The notes beneath the pieces are model-generated. The model had not been told where the DNA came from. It made no database searches and saw only the letters and a list, made by a program, of their open reading frames with translations. A stretch of DNA of 64,000 nt from CAWELS01 sp964468205 (lineage in GTDB: Bacteria; Acidobacteriota; Terriglobia; Bryobacterales; Bryobacteraceae). Position numbers and translations under genes: made by a program. The DNA lies in assembly GCA_964468205.1 (NCBI GenBank), contig CAYXVG010000007.1:1-64000 (forward strand), given 5' to 3'. Positions 44,744-53,340 of the stretch are shown piece after piece. Numbering within the stretch: position 1 is the first letter of the stretch; every line of letters begins with the position of its first letter.

Positions 44744-45964
44744 CTACAGGATCTCCAGCCGTTGGGCATCGAAGCCGACGAGCCGTTTTTCGTCTAAGGC
44801 CGTCGAGGACATGATGCTCGCCACGGCGTGCGAGAAGCCCGCCTGGATATCCGCCCGGGGCTGCTGCCGGGAGCGGATGCACTCGATGAAGTTGGCCATG
44901 TGCGAGTTCACCTCGGCTGGCTCGAGCTCGATCTTCTCCTTGATGCGGTCCGGGCGCTCGCTGCCCTCGCCGCTGAAGTGGGCCGCGCCGCCGGGGGCGC
45001 CCACGCGGATGGACGAGACGTCAAGGATGCCTTTGTCGCCGTAGTAGACCTCGCGCCGGCCGGCGGCGTTGTTCTGGTTCATGGCCCAGGTGAAGACGCT
45101 GTCGTCGGGGTAATCGAGCAGCGTGTAGAAGATGTCCGCCGTTTCGCGGCCATCCTTCCAGTAGTACGGTCCGCCCTGGGTCACGGCGCTGCGCGGGTAG
45201 AGGTTACCGGTGAACCAGTGGTAAACGTCCACCAGGTGGCTCATCCAGAGGCCGGCGATGCCGTTGGTGGCGGTGCGGAAGAGTTGCCACTGGCGCAGGA
45301 GGCGGACGTCGGTTTCCGCGGGCACCCCGGGCCGCCGGAAGTGCTGCCAGGAGATATCGTCCGGGTTGACGTCCTTGTAGCCGCGCGCCCAGCGGGCCTG
45401 CTGGACGTTGTAAGCGGATTCGGCGCGGCTGATCTTGCCGAGGATGCCCTTCTCGATCATGCGGGAGGCAGTGATGAGCCGGGGCTCGCTGCGAAACTGG
45501 GTGCCGACCTGCACCACTCGATCGCTCGCCTTAACCACGCGGTAGGCCTCCTTCACCTCCCAGAACTTGTCGCCGAGCGGCTTTTCGACATATACGTCCT
45601 TGCCGGCCTTGACGGCGTCGATCAGGATGGGGCAGTGCCAGAAGTCGGGCGTGGAGATGACGACGGCGTCCAAGTCGTCCCAACTCAGCATCTCGCGGTA
45701 GTCGACGGTGGTTTTCGGTTCCGCGCCGAAGGCGTCCCGGACAGTGGCGGCGGCCTTTTCCCGGTTTGGCCGGAAGATGTCGCAGACGGCCGAGATGGTG
45801 AGGTTGAGGTCGCGGAGTTTGTTGAGGTCCTGGATGTGCGCGGAACCGCGCCCACCCGTGCCGACCATGCCGATACGAATGCGGCCGTTCGCGCCGAGTA
45901 TCCGGCCGGTGCAGGCGGCAGCGGCCGCGGCGGCGAAGGTTCGCCGGGTCATTTTCGAATTCAT
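44744..45964 (-). CDS. Gfo/Idh/MocA oxidoreductase with twin-arginine signal
   Basis: A 406-residue exported oxidoreductase. MTRRTFAAAAAAAC is a twin-arginine start. The Rossmann motif IRIGMVGTGGRGSAHIQ follows at about residue 30, then VYVEKPLG near 125 (EKP lysine) and the substrate domain with SHLVDVYHWF near 240. Many such exported Gfo/Idh proteins accompany sugar catabolism in acidobacteria and planctomycetes. The start is shared with a long divergent intergenic region to the FAD oxidoreductase. Confidence 0.9.
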   Translation of the reverse strand: MNSKMTRRTFAAAAAAACTGRILGANGRIRIGMVGTGGRGSAHIQDLNKLRDLNLTISAVCDIFRPNREKAAATVRDAFGAEPKTTVDYREMLSWDDLDAVVISTPDFWHCPILIDAVKAGKDVYVEKPLGDKFWEVKEAYRVVKASDRVVQVGTQFRSEPRLITASRMIEKGILGKISRAESAYNVQQARWARGYKDVNPDDISWQHFRRPGVPAETDVRLLRQWQLFRTATNGIAGLWMSHLVDVYHWFTGNLYPRSAVTQGGPYYWKDGRETADIFYTLLDYPDDSVFTWAMNQNNAAGRREVYYGDKGILDVSSIRVGAPGGAAHFSGEGSERPDRIKEKIELEPAEVNSHMANFIECIRSRQQPRADIQAGFSHAVASIMSSTALDEKRLVGFDAQRLEIL

Positions 45965-46369
45965 GCTGACATATCTCCCGCAATTAAGCTATCAGATCCG
46001 GCGCCGGTGTGACGCAAGACCCCCCTTATTTCCATGGCGTGTAAAAAATGGCTATTCCATTCCATGTAAGTTATTGATTTCATGGAATCCGACCCTCCCG
46101 GCACACCGGGACGCGAGCGTCTAACCGAGGGCTTGCGTCACAGAGCGGGCGCTTGCGTCACCGGAACACCGGAGGTTGGCGCTACTGTGAAGGTTATAAC
46201 ACGAGGCACGGCACTCACAGGAGCGGCGGCGTTGCATGTTATTGAAATATAGAGGATTAGAATGTCAAAGCAAGGAGAAACCCTGGAAACGGATTGCAGC
46301 GTGCCGGAGGTCCGGCCGGGAGGATGGCAGCCCGCCGGATCTAAAACAAGATTAGAATAGCTGGCTAGT
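45965..46369. other. Divergent regulatory region with repeats
   Basis: A 405-base gap between two divergent genes. It has one inverted and two direct copies of the decamer CTTGCGTCAC (46009-46018, inverted; 46132-46141 and 46152-46161, 20 bases apart). It also has a perfect inverted repeat TTCCATG/CATGGAA (46060-46066 and 46081-46087) around 14 AT-rich bases. A 32-residue open frame at 46262-46360 shows no family resemblance. The repeats are candidate operators. Confidence 0.5.
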
Positions 46370-47932
46370 ATGATGCGCTCTTCAATGAATCTACTGGTCT
46401 TGTTCCTGGCGGCGGTGGCTCTGCCAGCAGCGGTCTATGAGTACGATGTTGTGGTCTACGGTGGCACGGCGGGCGGGGTGATGACGGCGGTTTCGGCGGC
46501 GCGGGAGGGTTTAACGGCAGCGGTGGTGGAACCGGGAAAACATATCGGCGGGATGGTGACCGGCGGGCTCGGGCGAACGGACCACGGCAAGAAGGAAGTG
46601 ATCGGCGGAATCGCGCTCGAGTTTTACGAGCGGGTGGGGAGGCACTACGGCAAAGACCTGGCGTGGTTCCCGGAGCCGCACGTCGCGGAGATGATTCTGC
46701 TCGAGATGGTGGCGGAGTCAGGGGCGCGCGTCTTCTACGGGCAACGGTTGCAGGAACAGGGCGGGGTGACGGCGAGCGGCGGCCGGGTGACGGCGATCCG
46801 TACCGAGAGCGGAGATACTTTTCAGGCGAAGGTATTCGCCGACGGCACCTACGAAGGTGATTTGATGGCGCAAGCCGGAGTCTCATTCACGTGGGGACGC
46901 GAGAGCGCGGACCAATATGGCGAATCGCTGGCCGGGGTGCGGCCGAAGGACCGCAATCATCAGTTCGACTACCCGGTGAAGGCGCGCGACGAGCAAGGGA
47001 GGCTGCTGCCGGAGATCGGCGCCCAACCGCGCGGCGAGTTGGGAGCGGGAGACAAGAAGGTACAGGCGTACAACTTCCGAATGTGCCTTTCGGACGATAT
47101 CGACAACCAGGTTCCGTTCCCCAAGCCGGAGGGCTATGATCCGCACCGGTACGCTCTGCTCGCGCGGCTGCTCGAGACGCTGACGAGGGAGTGGGGCAGC
47201 CCGCCGCGGATGAACGAGATCCTGATCGTCTCCCGGCTGGAGGAGCGGTCAAAGACGGATATCAACAATAGAGGGGCTTTCTCGACGGACTATATCGGAG
47301 CGAGTTGGGACTATCCGACGGCGAGCTACGCGCGACGGGCCGAGATCTGGCAGGATCACGTCGACTATACCCAGGGCCTGTTCTATTTTCTGGCGAACGA
47401 TTCAGCCGTGCCGGCCCGGCTGAGGCGGGAGGCCGGGCGCTGGGGGCTGTGCAAGGACGAGTTCGCCGACAACGGCCATTGGCCGTATCAGCTCTACGTG
47501 CGGGAGGCGCGCCGCATGGTGGGCGAATACGTGATGACCCAGAAAGACATTCAGGCGGAGCTGACGAAGCCGGACGTGATCGCGATGGGGTCCTACAACA
47601 GCGACTCGCACAACGTGCAGCGCTTCGAGCAGCCGGACGGGACGGTCCAGAACGAGGGCAACATGGAGGCGCCGGTGACGCCGTACCAAATCCCGTACCG
47701 GATGATTCTGCCGAAACGAGCGGAGGCCGTGAACCTGCTCGTGCCGGTCTGTTTTTCGGCCAGTCACGTGGCGTACTCGACGCTACGGATGGAGCCGCAG
47801 TACATGATGATCGGCCAGGCTGCGGGGGTGGCGGCGAAGATGGCGATTGATGGGGGTGTGGCGGTGCAGGAGGTGGAAGCGCGGGAGCTGTCGGGGAGGT
47901 TGAGGGCGTTGGCGGCGGTTTTTGAGTATTGA
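46370..47932 (+). CDS. Secreted FAD-dependent oxidoreductase
   Basis: A 520-residue exported flavoprotein of the FAD-dependent oxidoreductase (FAD_oxidored) family. Signal peptide MNLLVLFLAAVALPAAV, then the dinucleotide motif VVVYGGTAGGVMTAVSAARE near residue 30, and the flavin loop PGKHIGGMVTGGLGRTDHG. The C-terminal MMIGQAAGVAAKMAIDGG completes the FAD site. Family members in this group act on sugars or glycosides in the periplasm; the substrate is unknown. The first ATG is doubled (46370/46373). Confidence 0.87.
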   Translation: MMRSSMNLLVLFLAAVALPAAVYEYDVVVYGGTAGGVMTAVSAAREGLTAAVVEPGKHIGGMVTGGLGRTDHGKKEVIGGIALEFYERVGRHYGKDLAWFPEPHVAEMILLEMVAESGARVFYGQRLQEQGGVTASGGRVTAIRTESGDTFQAKVFADGTYEGDLMAQAGVSFTWGRESADQYGESLAGVRPKDRNHQFDYPVKARDEQGRLLPEIGAQPRGELGAGDKKVQAYNFRMCLSDDIDNQVPFPKPEGYDPHRYALLARLLETLTREWGSPPRMNEILIVSRLEERSKTDINNRGAFSTDYIGASWDYPTASYARRAEIWQDHVDYTQGLFYFLANDSAVPARLRREAGRWGLCKDEFADNGHWPYQLYVREARRMVGEYVMTQKDIQAELTKPDVIAMGSYNSDSHNVQRFEQPDGTVQNEGNMEAPVTPYQIPYRMILPKRAEAVNLLVPVCFSASHVAYSTLRMEPQYMMIGQAAGVAAKMAIDGGVAVQEVEARELSGRLRALAAVFEY

Positions 47933-48001
47933 GCAGAAGGAGGCATGAACCACGGAGGGCACAGAGGAGAGAAGAGGACCACAAAGAATACCGCGGTTGG
48001 T

Positions 48002-49420
48002 TTAAATGGTTTGGGCGGAGGCCATCGTGTTGCGGAGGCGATGGAGTTCGGCGGCGAGTTGTTTTTGTGTCGCGGCGTGGGCGGGTTGGCCGGCGAGGTT
48101 CTGCATTTCGGCGGCGTCGGTTTCGAGGTCGTAGAGTTCTTCGAACATGAGTTCCGAGGGGCGGTCGCGGTGGAAGGTTTGGATGTACTTCCAGCGGCGG
48201 CCGCGGACGGCGACGAGCGGGTGGGTTCCCAGAGCGCCCGAGGGGGATTCGTAGAGAATAGTGTCGCGCCAGGCGGAGGTTTGGCCGGATAGCAGCGGGC
48301 CGAGCGCGCGGCCGTTGACGTTAGTGCGCGGGGGGATGCCGGCGAAGTCGAGGATGGAGGGCATGATGTCGGCGTTGAGGACGAGTTCGTCGCGTACGCC
48401 GGGGGAGATGCCGGGGCCGGCGACGATCATCGGGACACGAATCGATTCCTCGTAGGGCAGAACCTTGCTAGTGAAGCCGTGCTCGCCGATCATCCAGCCG
48501 TTGTCACCCATGAAAATGATGTAGGTGTTGTCGCGGACGCCGAGTTCGTCGAGCTTGTCCAGCGTGCGGCCGAGGGCGGCGTCCATGTCGGTAATGGCGG
48601 CGTAGTATTCGCGGATGTGGGCTTGCACGCGCGAGCGGTTGTGGTAGCCGTACTTCAGGGCCTGGGCGCGCGAACGGGAGGTTTTCAGGTATTCGGGCTT
48701 TCCGGACAAGCCGTCAGACCAGCTTTCGGGGACTTCGGGAATTACGCCGTAGTAGGAGTCGAGTGTCGCGGGCTTAGGCACCCAGTTGAACTCGTGGTCC
48801 ATGTGCGGAACCTGGGTGGAATAGTGCAGGAGAAACGGCTGGCTTCTGGCGGCGGCGGATTCGAGGAAATCGATGGCGCGCGCGGAGATGTAGTCCTCGA
48901 TGAATCCGTCGGCGACGGTCTCGGTATCCTGCACGAAGACCTTGCGGTCCCACTGCGGCCCGTTCGAGTGGAAGTAGGAGGCGAAATCGTAGCCGGCCTC
49001 CGCGGGCGAGACCGGACCGTTCAAGTGCCATTTGCCCGAGTAGCCGGCCTGGTAGCCTCGCTCTTTGAGGAGTTGCACGAATGTGACCTCGCCATCGTTC
49101 AGAGGGTTCCCTGGAACATTCATGACACCATTGAGGCTGGCGTAACGGCCGGTGAAACAGCAGGCGCGACTTGGAGAGCAGATGGAGGTAGCGACAAAAG
49201 CGTTGGTGAAGCGCACGCCGCGGGCGGCGAGGTTGTCGAGGGAAGGCGTGCGGATCATGCCGTTGCCGGAGCAGCCGAGGGCGTCGTGGCGCTGGTCGTC
49301 GGTGTGGATGAAGACGAAGTTGGGCGGGCGGCTGCTCCGGCAGGAGGCGAGGGCGGAAATCAGGGGGACTGCCCCGGTTCGCCCAAGGAATTGGCGGCGG
49401 TTGATGGAGGAGGGCGGCAT
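48002..49420 (-). CDS. Type I sulfatase with exported-protein start
   Basis: A 472-residue sulfatase. The start NRRQFLGRTGAVPL fits a twin-arginine signal, ending LASC, so it could also be a lipoprotein. Metal-binding HTDDQRHDALG (DD near residue 41) is followed by ICSPSRACCFTG with formylglycine Cys81. GKWHLNG and MGDNGWMIGEHG follow. It lacks the tandem pair's WHYPHYHPGG segment, so its specificity differs from theirs. The gene stands alone between an FAD oxidoreductase (convergent) and a mutarotase-fold gene (divergent). Confidence 0.92.
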   Translation of the reverse strand: MPPSSINRRQFLGRTGAVPLISALASCRSSRPPNFVFIHTDDQRHDALGCSGNGMIRTPSLDNLAARGVRFTNAFVATSICSPSRACCFTGRYASLNGVMNVPGNPLNDGEVTFVQLLKERGYQAGYSGKWHLNGPVSPAEAGYDFASYFHSNGPQWDRKVFVQDTETVADGFIEDYISARAIDFLESAAARSQPFLLHYSTQVPHMDHEFNWVPKPATLDSYYGVIPEVPESWSDGLSGKPEYLKTSRSRAQALKYGYHNRSRVQAHIREYYAAITDMDAALGRTLDKLDELGVRDNTYIIFMGDNGWMIGEHGFTSKVLPYEESIRVPMIVAGPGISPGVRDELVLNADIMPSILDFAGIPPRTNVNGRALGPLLSGQTSAWRDTILYESPSGALGTHPLVAVRGRRWKYIQTFHRDRPSELMFEELYDLETDAAEMQNLAGQPAHAATQKQLAAELHRLRNTMASAQTI

Positions 49421-49782
49421 AGAGGAGAGTTTACCCGTTTCGGGGACCGTCGTTTTGGATCAGCGAGGAACCGGACGACCGCGTGGCCGTGCGGCTCATC
49501 CGCGAGGAGGACTTCAATACGGTTGGACCGGCAATAGTGCGCTCAGCCCGGTTCTTCTGGGCGGGAGCCTGAGCGCCGCTCCTGCCAACTTCGAGTCAGG
49601 AAGTGAACGCGGTGAGGGTGGACCTTGCAGGCGGTTAGGTCCGAGGGATTCGGGCCAGGCACAGTGTCACGATGTCGCTGGGCAGAGTCGTGATGGCCGT
49701 ATTCTGAATGGCGGCCCCGGGCATCCTCGATGACATCCAAGCCCGAAGGCGGGCGGAGCCGATTTCGAATAAGATACTCGGT
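49421..49782. other. Intergenic region with no supportable gene
   Basis: About 360 bases between divergent genes. No frame longer than about 65 residues has family-like sequence; an extension of the next gene to 49708 lacks a signal peptide and so is taken as leader. I see no clear repeat or strong hairpin in it. Confidence 0.5.
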
Positions 49783-50919
49783 ATGCGATTTCTGCCTCTT
49801 GTTCTGCTGCCGGCGATGCTCGCCGCTCAGTCGGTTACGACGTTTGAAGGTTTTCCGGCGTTCGAGCTAGCGAACGACAGAATCACTCTGGTGGTGACAA
49901 AACGCGGGGGCTCGATGAACAGCCTCACGTTGAATGACGATGCGGGAAAACTGAACCCGATGTGGGAGCCGATCCGCATGGCGCAGGAGCTTGGTGACAA
50001 GAGGGGCGGCGGCACGGGCGGCCACTTCGTCTGCGTGGACGGCTTCGGTCCCGTTTCGCCGGAGGAGCGCGAGGCTGGGCTGGGCGGCCACGGCGAGGCT
50101 CGGATGCAGGATATGGAAGTACTCGCGGCGGAGAAGAACGCCGGCACGGCGACGCTCAGCCTACGGGCGACGCTGCCGATTGTGCAGGAGGTATTCACGC
50201 GGACCTACCGGATGGTGGACGGCGAGCAGGTGATCTACGTGGACAGCGAACTGGAGAATCTGCTCGGCTTTGACCGCCCCATCGTGTGGGCGGAGCACGC
50301 CACGGTCGGGTCGCCGTTTCTCTCCCCGGAGGTGACGGTAACGGATCTGCCGGCGGCGCGTTCGCAGGTGCGGCCGCACAAGCGGGCGCGGAAGCATATC
50401 CTCCAGCCGGGCGCCGACTTCGCCTGGCCGATGGCGCCGGGGGCCGAAGGCGGGCTGATCGACGTGCGCGCCGTGCCGCCGGACCCCGATTCCCTCGATC
50501 ACACAACGAGCCTGATGGATCGAAATCGCGAGCACCAGTTCGTCACGGCGCTGAACCTGAAGGAGAGGATGCTCATTGGATACCTGTTCCGGCGGTCCGA
50601 CTTTCCATGGCTGCAGACGTGGGACAACTATCCGGCGACGCTGAAGATGTCCCGCGGCATCGAGTTTTCGACACAGCCTTATGATGTCCCGCGCCGCGAG
50701 GCGATCTCGACGGGCACGATGTTCGGCGCGCCGACGTATCGCTGGCTGCCCGCGAAGTCGAAGATCCACTCGCGATTCCTGGTGTTCTACACGCGCGTGC
50801 CGGCGGGCTTCCGCAAGGTGGATGACGTCCGGCTGGAGGGGCGGGAACTGGTGATCGAAGACCGCGTGGCCGGGTTGAGCGTGCGGCTGGCCGCGGTGCG
50901 GGGACTGCGAGTGGATTAG
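49783..50919 (+). CDS. Secreted galactose-mutarotase-fold protein
   Basis: A 378-residue exported protein. Signal peptide MRFLPLVLLPAMLAAQ. The rest is a continuous beta-sandwich of the aldose 1-epimerase-like superfamily (ITLVVTKRGGSMNSLTL start, VIYVDSELENLL, WAEHATVGSPF). The last motif resembles the catalytic region of mutarotase-type proteins. Sugar-binding or epimerase-like activity is inferred. The ATG at 49783 gives the signal peptide directly; a frame extension to 49708 does not. Confidence 0.75.
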   Translation: MRFLPLVLLPAMLAAQSVTTFEGFPAFELANDRITLVVTKRGGSMNSLTLNDDAGKLNPMWEPIRMAQELGDKRGGGTGGHFVCVDGFGPVSPEEREAGLGGHGEARMQDMEVLAAEKNAGTATLSLRATLPIVQEVFTRTYRMVDGEQVIYVDSELENLLGFDRPIVWAEHATVGSPFLSPEVTVTDLPAARSQVRPHKRARKHILQPGADFAWPMAPGAEGGLIDVRAVPPDPDSLDHTTSLMDRNREHQFVTALNLKERMLIGYLFRRSDFPWLQTWDNYPATLKMSRGIEFSTQPYDVPRREAISTGTMFGAPTYRWLPAKSKIHSRFLVFYTRVPAGFRKVDDVRLEGRELVIEDRVAGLSVRLAAVRGLRVD

Positions 50920-50939
50920 CGGGCGGCGCTGGCGGACCG

Positions 50940-51416
50940 GTGGCAGGGACGGAACGTCACCGCAGCCAGATTCCTGGCGTGCTTTCCTGCTACGACCGAA
51001 TCATCATCCAGGGCACGGTTCCCGGGTGGTGCTACGCCCGGGGGATGACCGAGTATTTCCACACACACCAGATTCGCATTTTCGACTACCCGAAGTGGGC
51101 GGAGCCGCTGCGAGAGGCGATTCGGAAGAACATGGAACGCATCGCCGCCGATCACGGAATCGACATCGAGTTTGTCCGCAGCAAGAAGAGTTTCCGCAAA
51201 GAACAGCGCGTGAAGCAGATCATCGAGAAGCGGGGCGAGGAGCCGGGTCTGGGGTGCATTCTCTCGGTGATGGAACCGTGTGGGACCTACAAACCATGGC
51301 ACGACAAAACAACCCACAAGACGTACTTGAAGCCGAACGATGGCAAGTGCCTACACTACTACGTGTATTTCATCGATGAAGATTTGGGTCTCTGTTGTCC
51401 CGTGCGCCAACGATGA
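50940..51416 (+). pseudogene. N-terminal fragment of a large multi-copy hypothetical protein
   Basis: The frame reads GVLSCYDRIIIQGTVPG, FDYPKWAEPLREAIRKN and MEPCGTYKPWHDK, then YFIDEDLGLC before it turns nonsense at about 51395. I recognise this as the first third of a roughly 400-500-residue family of unknown function that tends to occur in many copies per genome. The 5' end of the family domain is also missing, so both ends are truncated. The fragment abuts the vapC fragment on the other strand. Confidence 0.6.
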
Positions 51417-51537
51417 GTTCCAGAGCAGAAACCTGCGAGATCCCCCATCCCTCGGGCAGCGCATCGAGATACTCGCGGGCCACTGTTTTGCCACGGGAAA
51501 CGTCAATCAGGACATCGCTGTCGATCAGGTAAGGCAT
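51396..51537 (-). pseudogene. VapC-type PIN toxin, N-terminal fragment
   Basis: On the minus strand, ATG at 51537 begins MPYLIDSDVLIDVSRG and continues to ISQVSALELIVGARD, the first catalytic half of a PIN toxin. The gene then breaks at about 51396, where the unrelated hypothetical fragment begins on the other strand. The second half with the remaining acidic residues is missing, so it should be inactive. Its antitoxin lies 31 bases upstream. Confidence 0.7.
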
Positions 51538-51568
51538 GCAGGACTAATTAAGTGTCGTGGGGAGGCGT

Positions 51569-51796
51569 TTAGCCCCGAAGATCGCGCCGAAGTTTGCTGA
51601 TGTATTCGACACTGTCACGGATATCAGTGCGATCCTTCCACATGCCGAAGAACGCAAAATCCCCGACAGAGCGGGCTTTGCCTTTGAGGCGGTCAGCGTA
51701 CGAAGGCACCTGCACCTCAACGATGGTTCCTTCGTTGACAGCCACGTCCTCGAGGGGTTTAAAGACGCCATCTTCGTACTTTGCGGTGATCGTCAT
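51569..51796 (-). CDS. Antitoxin of the AF2212/PF01954-like family
   Basis: A 75-residue protein starting MTITAKYEDGVFKPLEDV, with the strand pair and VNEGTIVEVQVP typical of small antitoxins paired with PIN toxins. The C-terminal charged tail (DSVEYISKLRRDLRG) should bind the toxin. The start at 51796 is preferred to a long upstream frame to 51988 that does not look native. It precedes the broken vapC in the usual order. Confidence 0.7.
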   Translation of the reverse strand: MTITAKYEDGVFKPLEDVAVNEGTIVEVQVPSYADRLKGKARSVGDFAFFGMWKDRTDIRDSVEYISKLRRDLRG

Positions 51797-51975
51797 GTGG
51801 CTCCCCAACACCATATGCCAAATACAGTAGTGGCAGTATTGGATTCCTGGCTTCATCGTTGCACCAGTCCGGCCGAGCGCGCGACACCAGACCGTCAGTG
51901 CGGCCAACGCTAGGCACGACGTCCAGCAACATCCTGGAACGTGACGACTAAGATCCCGGCCGGCACGCCGTCGTT

Positions 51976-52830
51976 TTGCCGGGCACATTTCGCGAGATGC
52001 TCCACAAATGGATCATCGACGTATATTTGCAGACGTCCCATCGCAGCATCAAGGACACCCCGGCTCATCGGTGGCACAGCGACGTGACCGGTTTGCCGCC
52101 TCCGTTGCCGCCGAGTGCCAGCGAATTGGACGTTGTGCTGGAGATGATCGTCCGGCGCGTTGTGTTCCACTATGGCATCGAATTGGCGGGGCTGAAATAC
52201 AACAGTCCGGAGTTGGGAGAGTTGCAGCGCCGAGTAGGGCAGTCCGCAAAGGTCGAGCTCACGTTCGATCCAGGCGACCTCGGACAGATCAATGTTCTTG
52301 ATCCTCTAAAGGGGATCTACATTCGCGTTCCTGCCGAGGATCAGACCTACGCCAAAGGACTTTCGCTTTGGCAGAACAAGGTCATCCGCCATTACGTGCA
52401 GCGTCAGCTCAATACCCGCACGGACGTCGCAGCGTTGGAACAGGCCAAAGTCGAAATCCGTGAGCTTGTGGAGCGCGATTTCAATCGAAAGTCGACGCGT
52501 GGCCGAAAGCGGCATGCCCGATTCATGGCGGACCACACAAGCGCCACCACCTCAGAAGCGCCGGCCCTTCAGCCTGCGTTCACGATGACTCCCGGCGATG
52601 AGGACCCGCGCGGTCCAGAAGCGCGGCCGCGCCTTACCGAAACCCTTACTGCATGCCAGAAGCCGTCGCCAGAAGTGAGGCCGGCGCCGACTCGGACGTC
52701 TGTCGCCCTCGACACTTTTACTGATGACGAGATTCTCCCGGTGTTCGAGGCGGGTCTTGATCTCCCCCGCGCGCGGATTGCGGCAGCCATTGCCGAAGAG
52801 GAGGTCACTGCCGCGGAAGAAAGCCGATGA
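51976..52830 (+). pseudogene. TniA/TnsB-like transposase, C-terminal fragment
   Basis: The frame begins in the middle of a family: PGTFREMLHKWIIDVYLQTSHRS is the end of the integrase core, and GIELAGLKYNSPELGELQRR then GDLGQINVL are the C-terminal beta-barrel (Mu-type DNA transposase C-terminal domain). The DDE catalytic core upstream is missing, so there can be no catalysis. The long tail after residue 180 is acidic and Pro-rich. The stop overlaps the tniB ATG (ATGA at 52827-52830), as in intact tniAB operons. Confidence 0.75.
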
Positions 52831-53340
52831 CTGAACTGATGGACCGGTCTGAACGTGTCCTGGCCAAGTATACGCTGTTCAAGACTGCCGTTGCGCGTGT
52901 CCGAGCCTGTTTTTGATAGTTATGAGACCACGGCGGAGCCGGACTGCTGTCCTATTGTTGGCGAAAGCGGCAGCGGCGAGACCACCATCATTTCGTACTT
53001 CGCGAGCCTGCATCCACGTGCTGACCACAAGTGGGGTGTCGAAGTGCCGGTTCTGCTCGCCAGTTGCCCGCACGGCCAACGGTGAATAGCTTCGCAGAAA
53101 CACTCGTGTATCAACTCGGCGATCCACTGTGGTCCCGCGGCAACACCGGCAGCAAGAGCATCCGCCTCCGTGAACTGCTCAAGCGCTGTCGGGTACGCCT
53201 CTCAGCGCTCGATGAGTTTCAGCACTTCGTCGAGGTCCGGCAAGCAAACATTCCGAACGATGTGGCGGACTGGCTCAAGGAGCAGGTCGAGGAGGCAAAG
53301 CTGACCATCGTGGTGCTCGGGCTGCAACGCTTTTTGGAAG
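52827..53340 (+). pseudogene. TniB/TnsC-like AAA ATPase, frameshifted with mutated Walker A
   Basis: The frame starts MTELMDRSERVLAKYTLF. It is shifted at a run of five T (52910-52914) and resumes as DSYETTAEPDCCPIVGESG. The Walker A is GESGSGETTII: the invariant Lys is Glu (GAG at 52978-52980, one base from AAG). A second shift at about 53065 is needed to reach FAETLVYQLGDPLWSRG and the Walker B LDEFQHF. After LGLQRFLEVL the sequence departs from TniB. Three inactivating lesions make this a dead gene. The right end is approximate. Confidence 0.75.

Noticed and set aside
46262..46360. A 32-residue frame in the divergent region before the FAD oxidoreductase
   Set aside because: No conservation or ribosome-site evidence, so I treat it as part of the leader.
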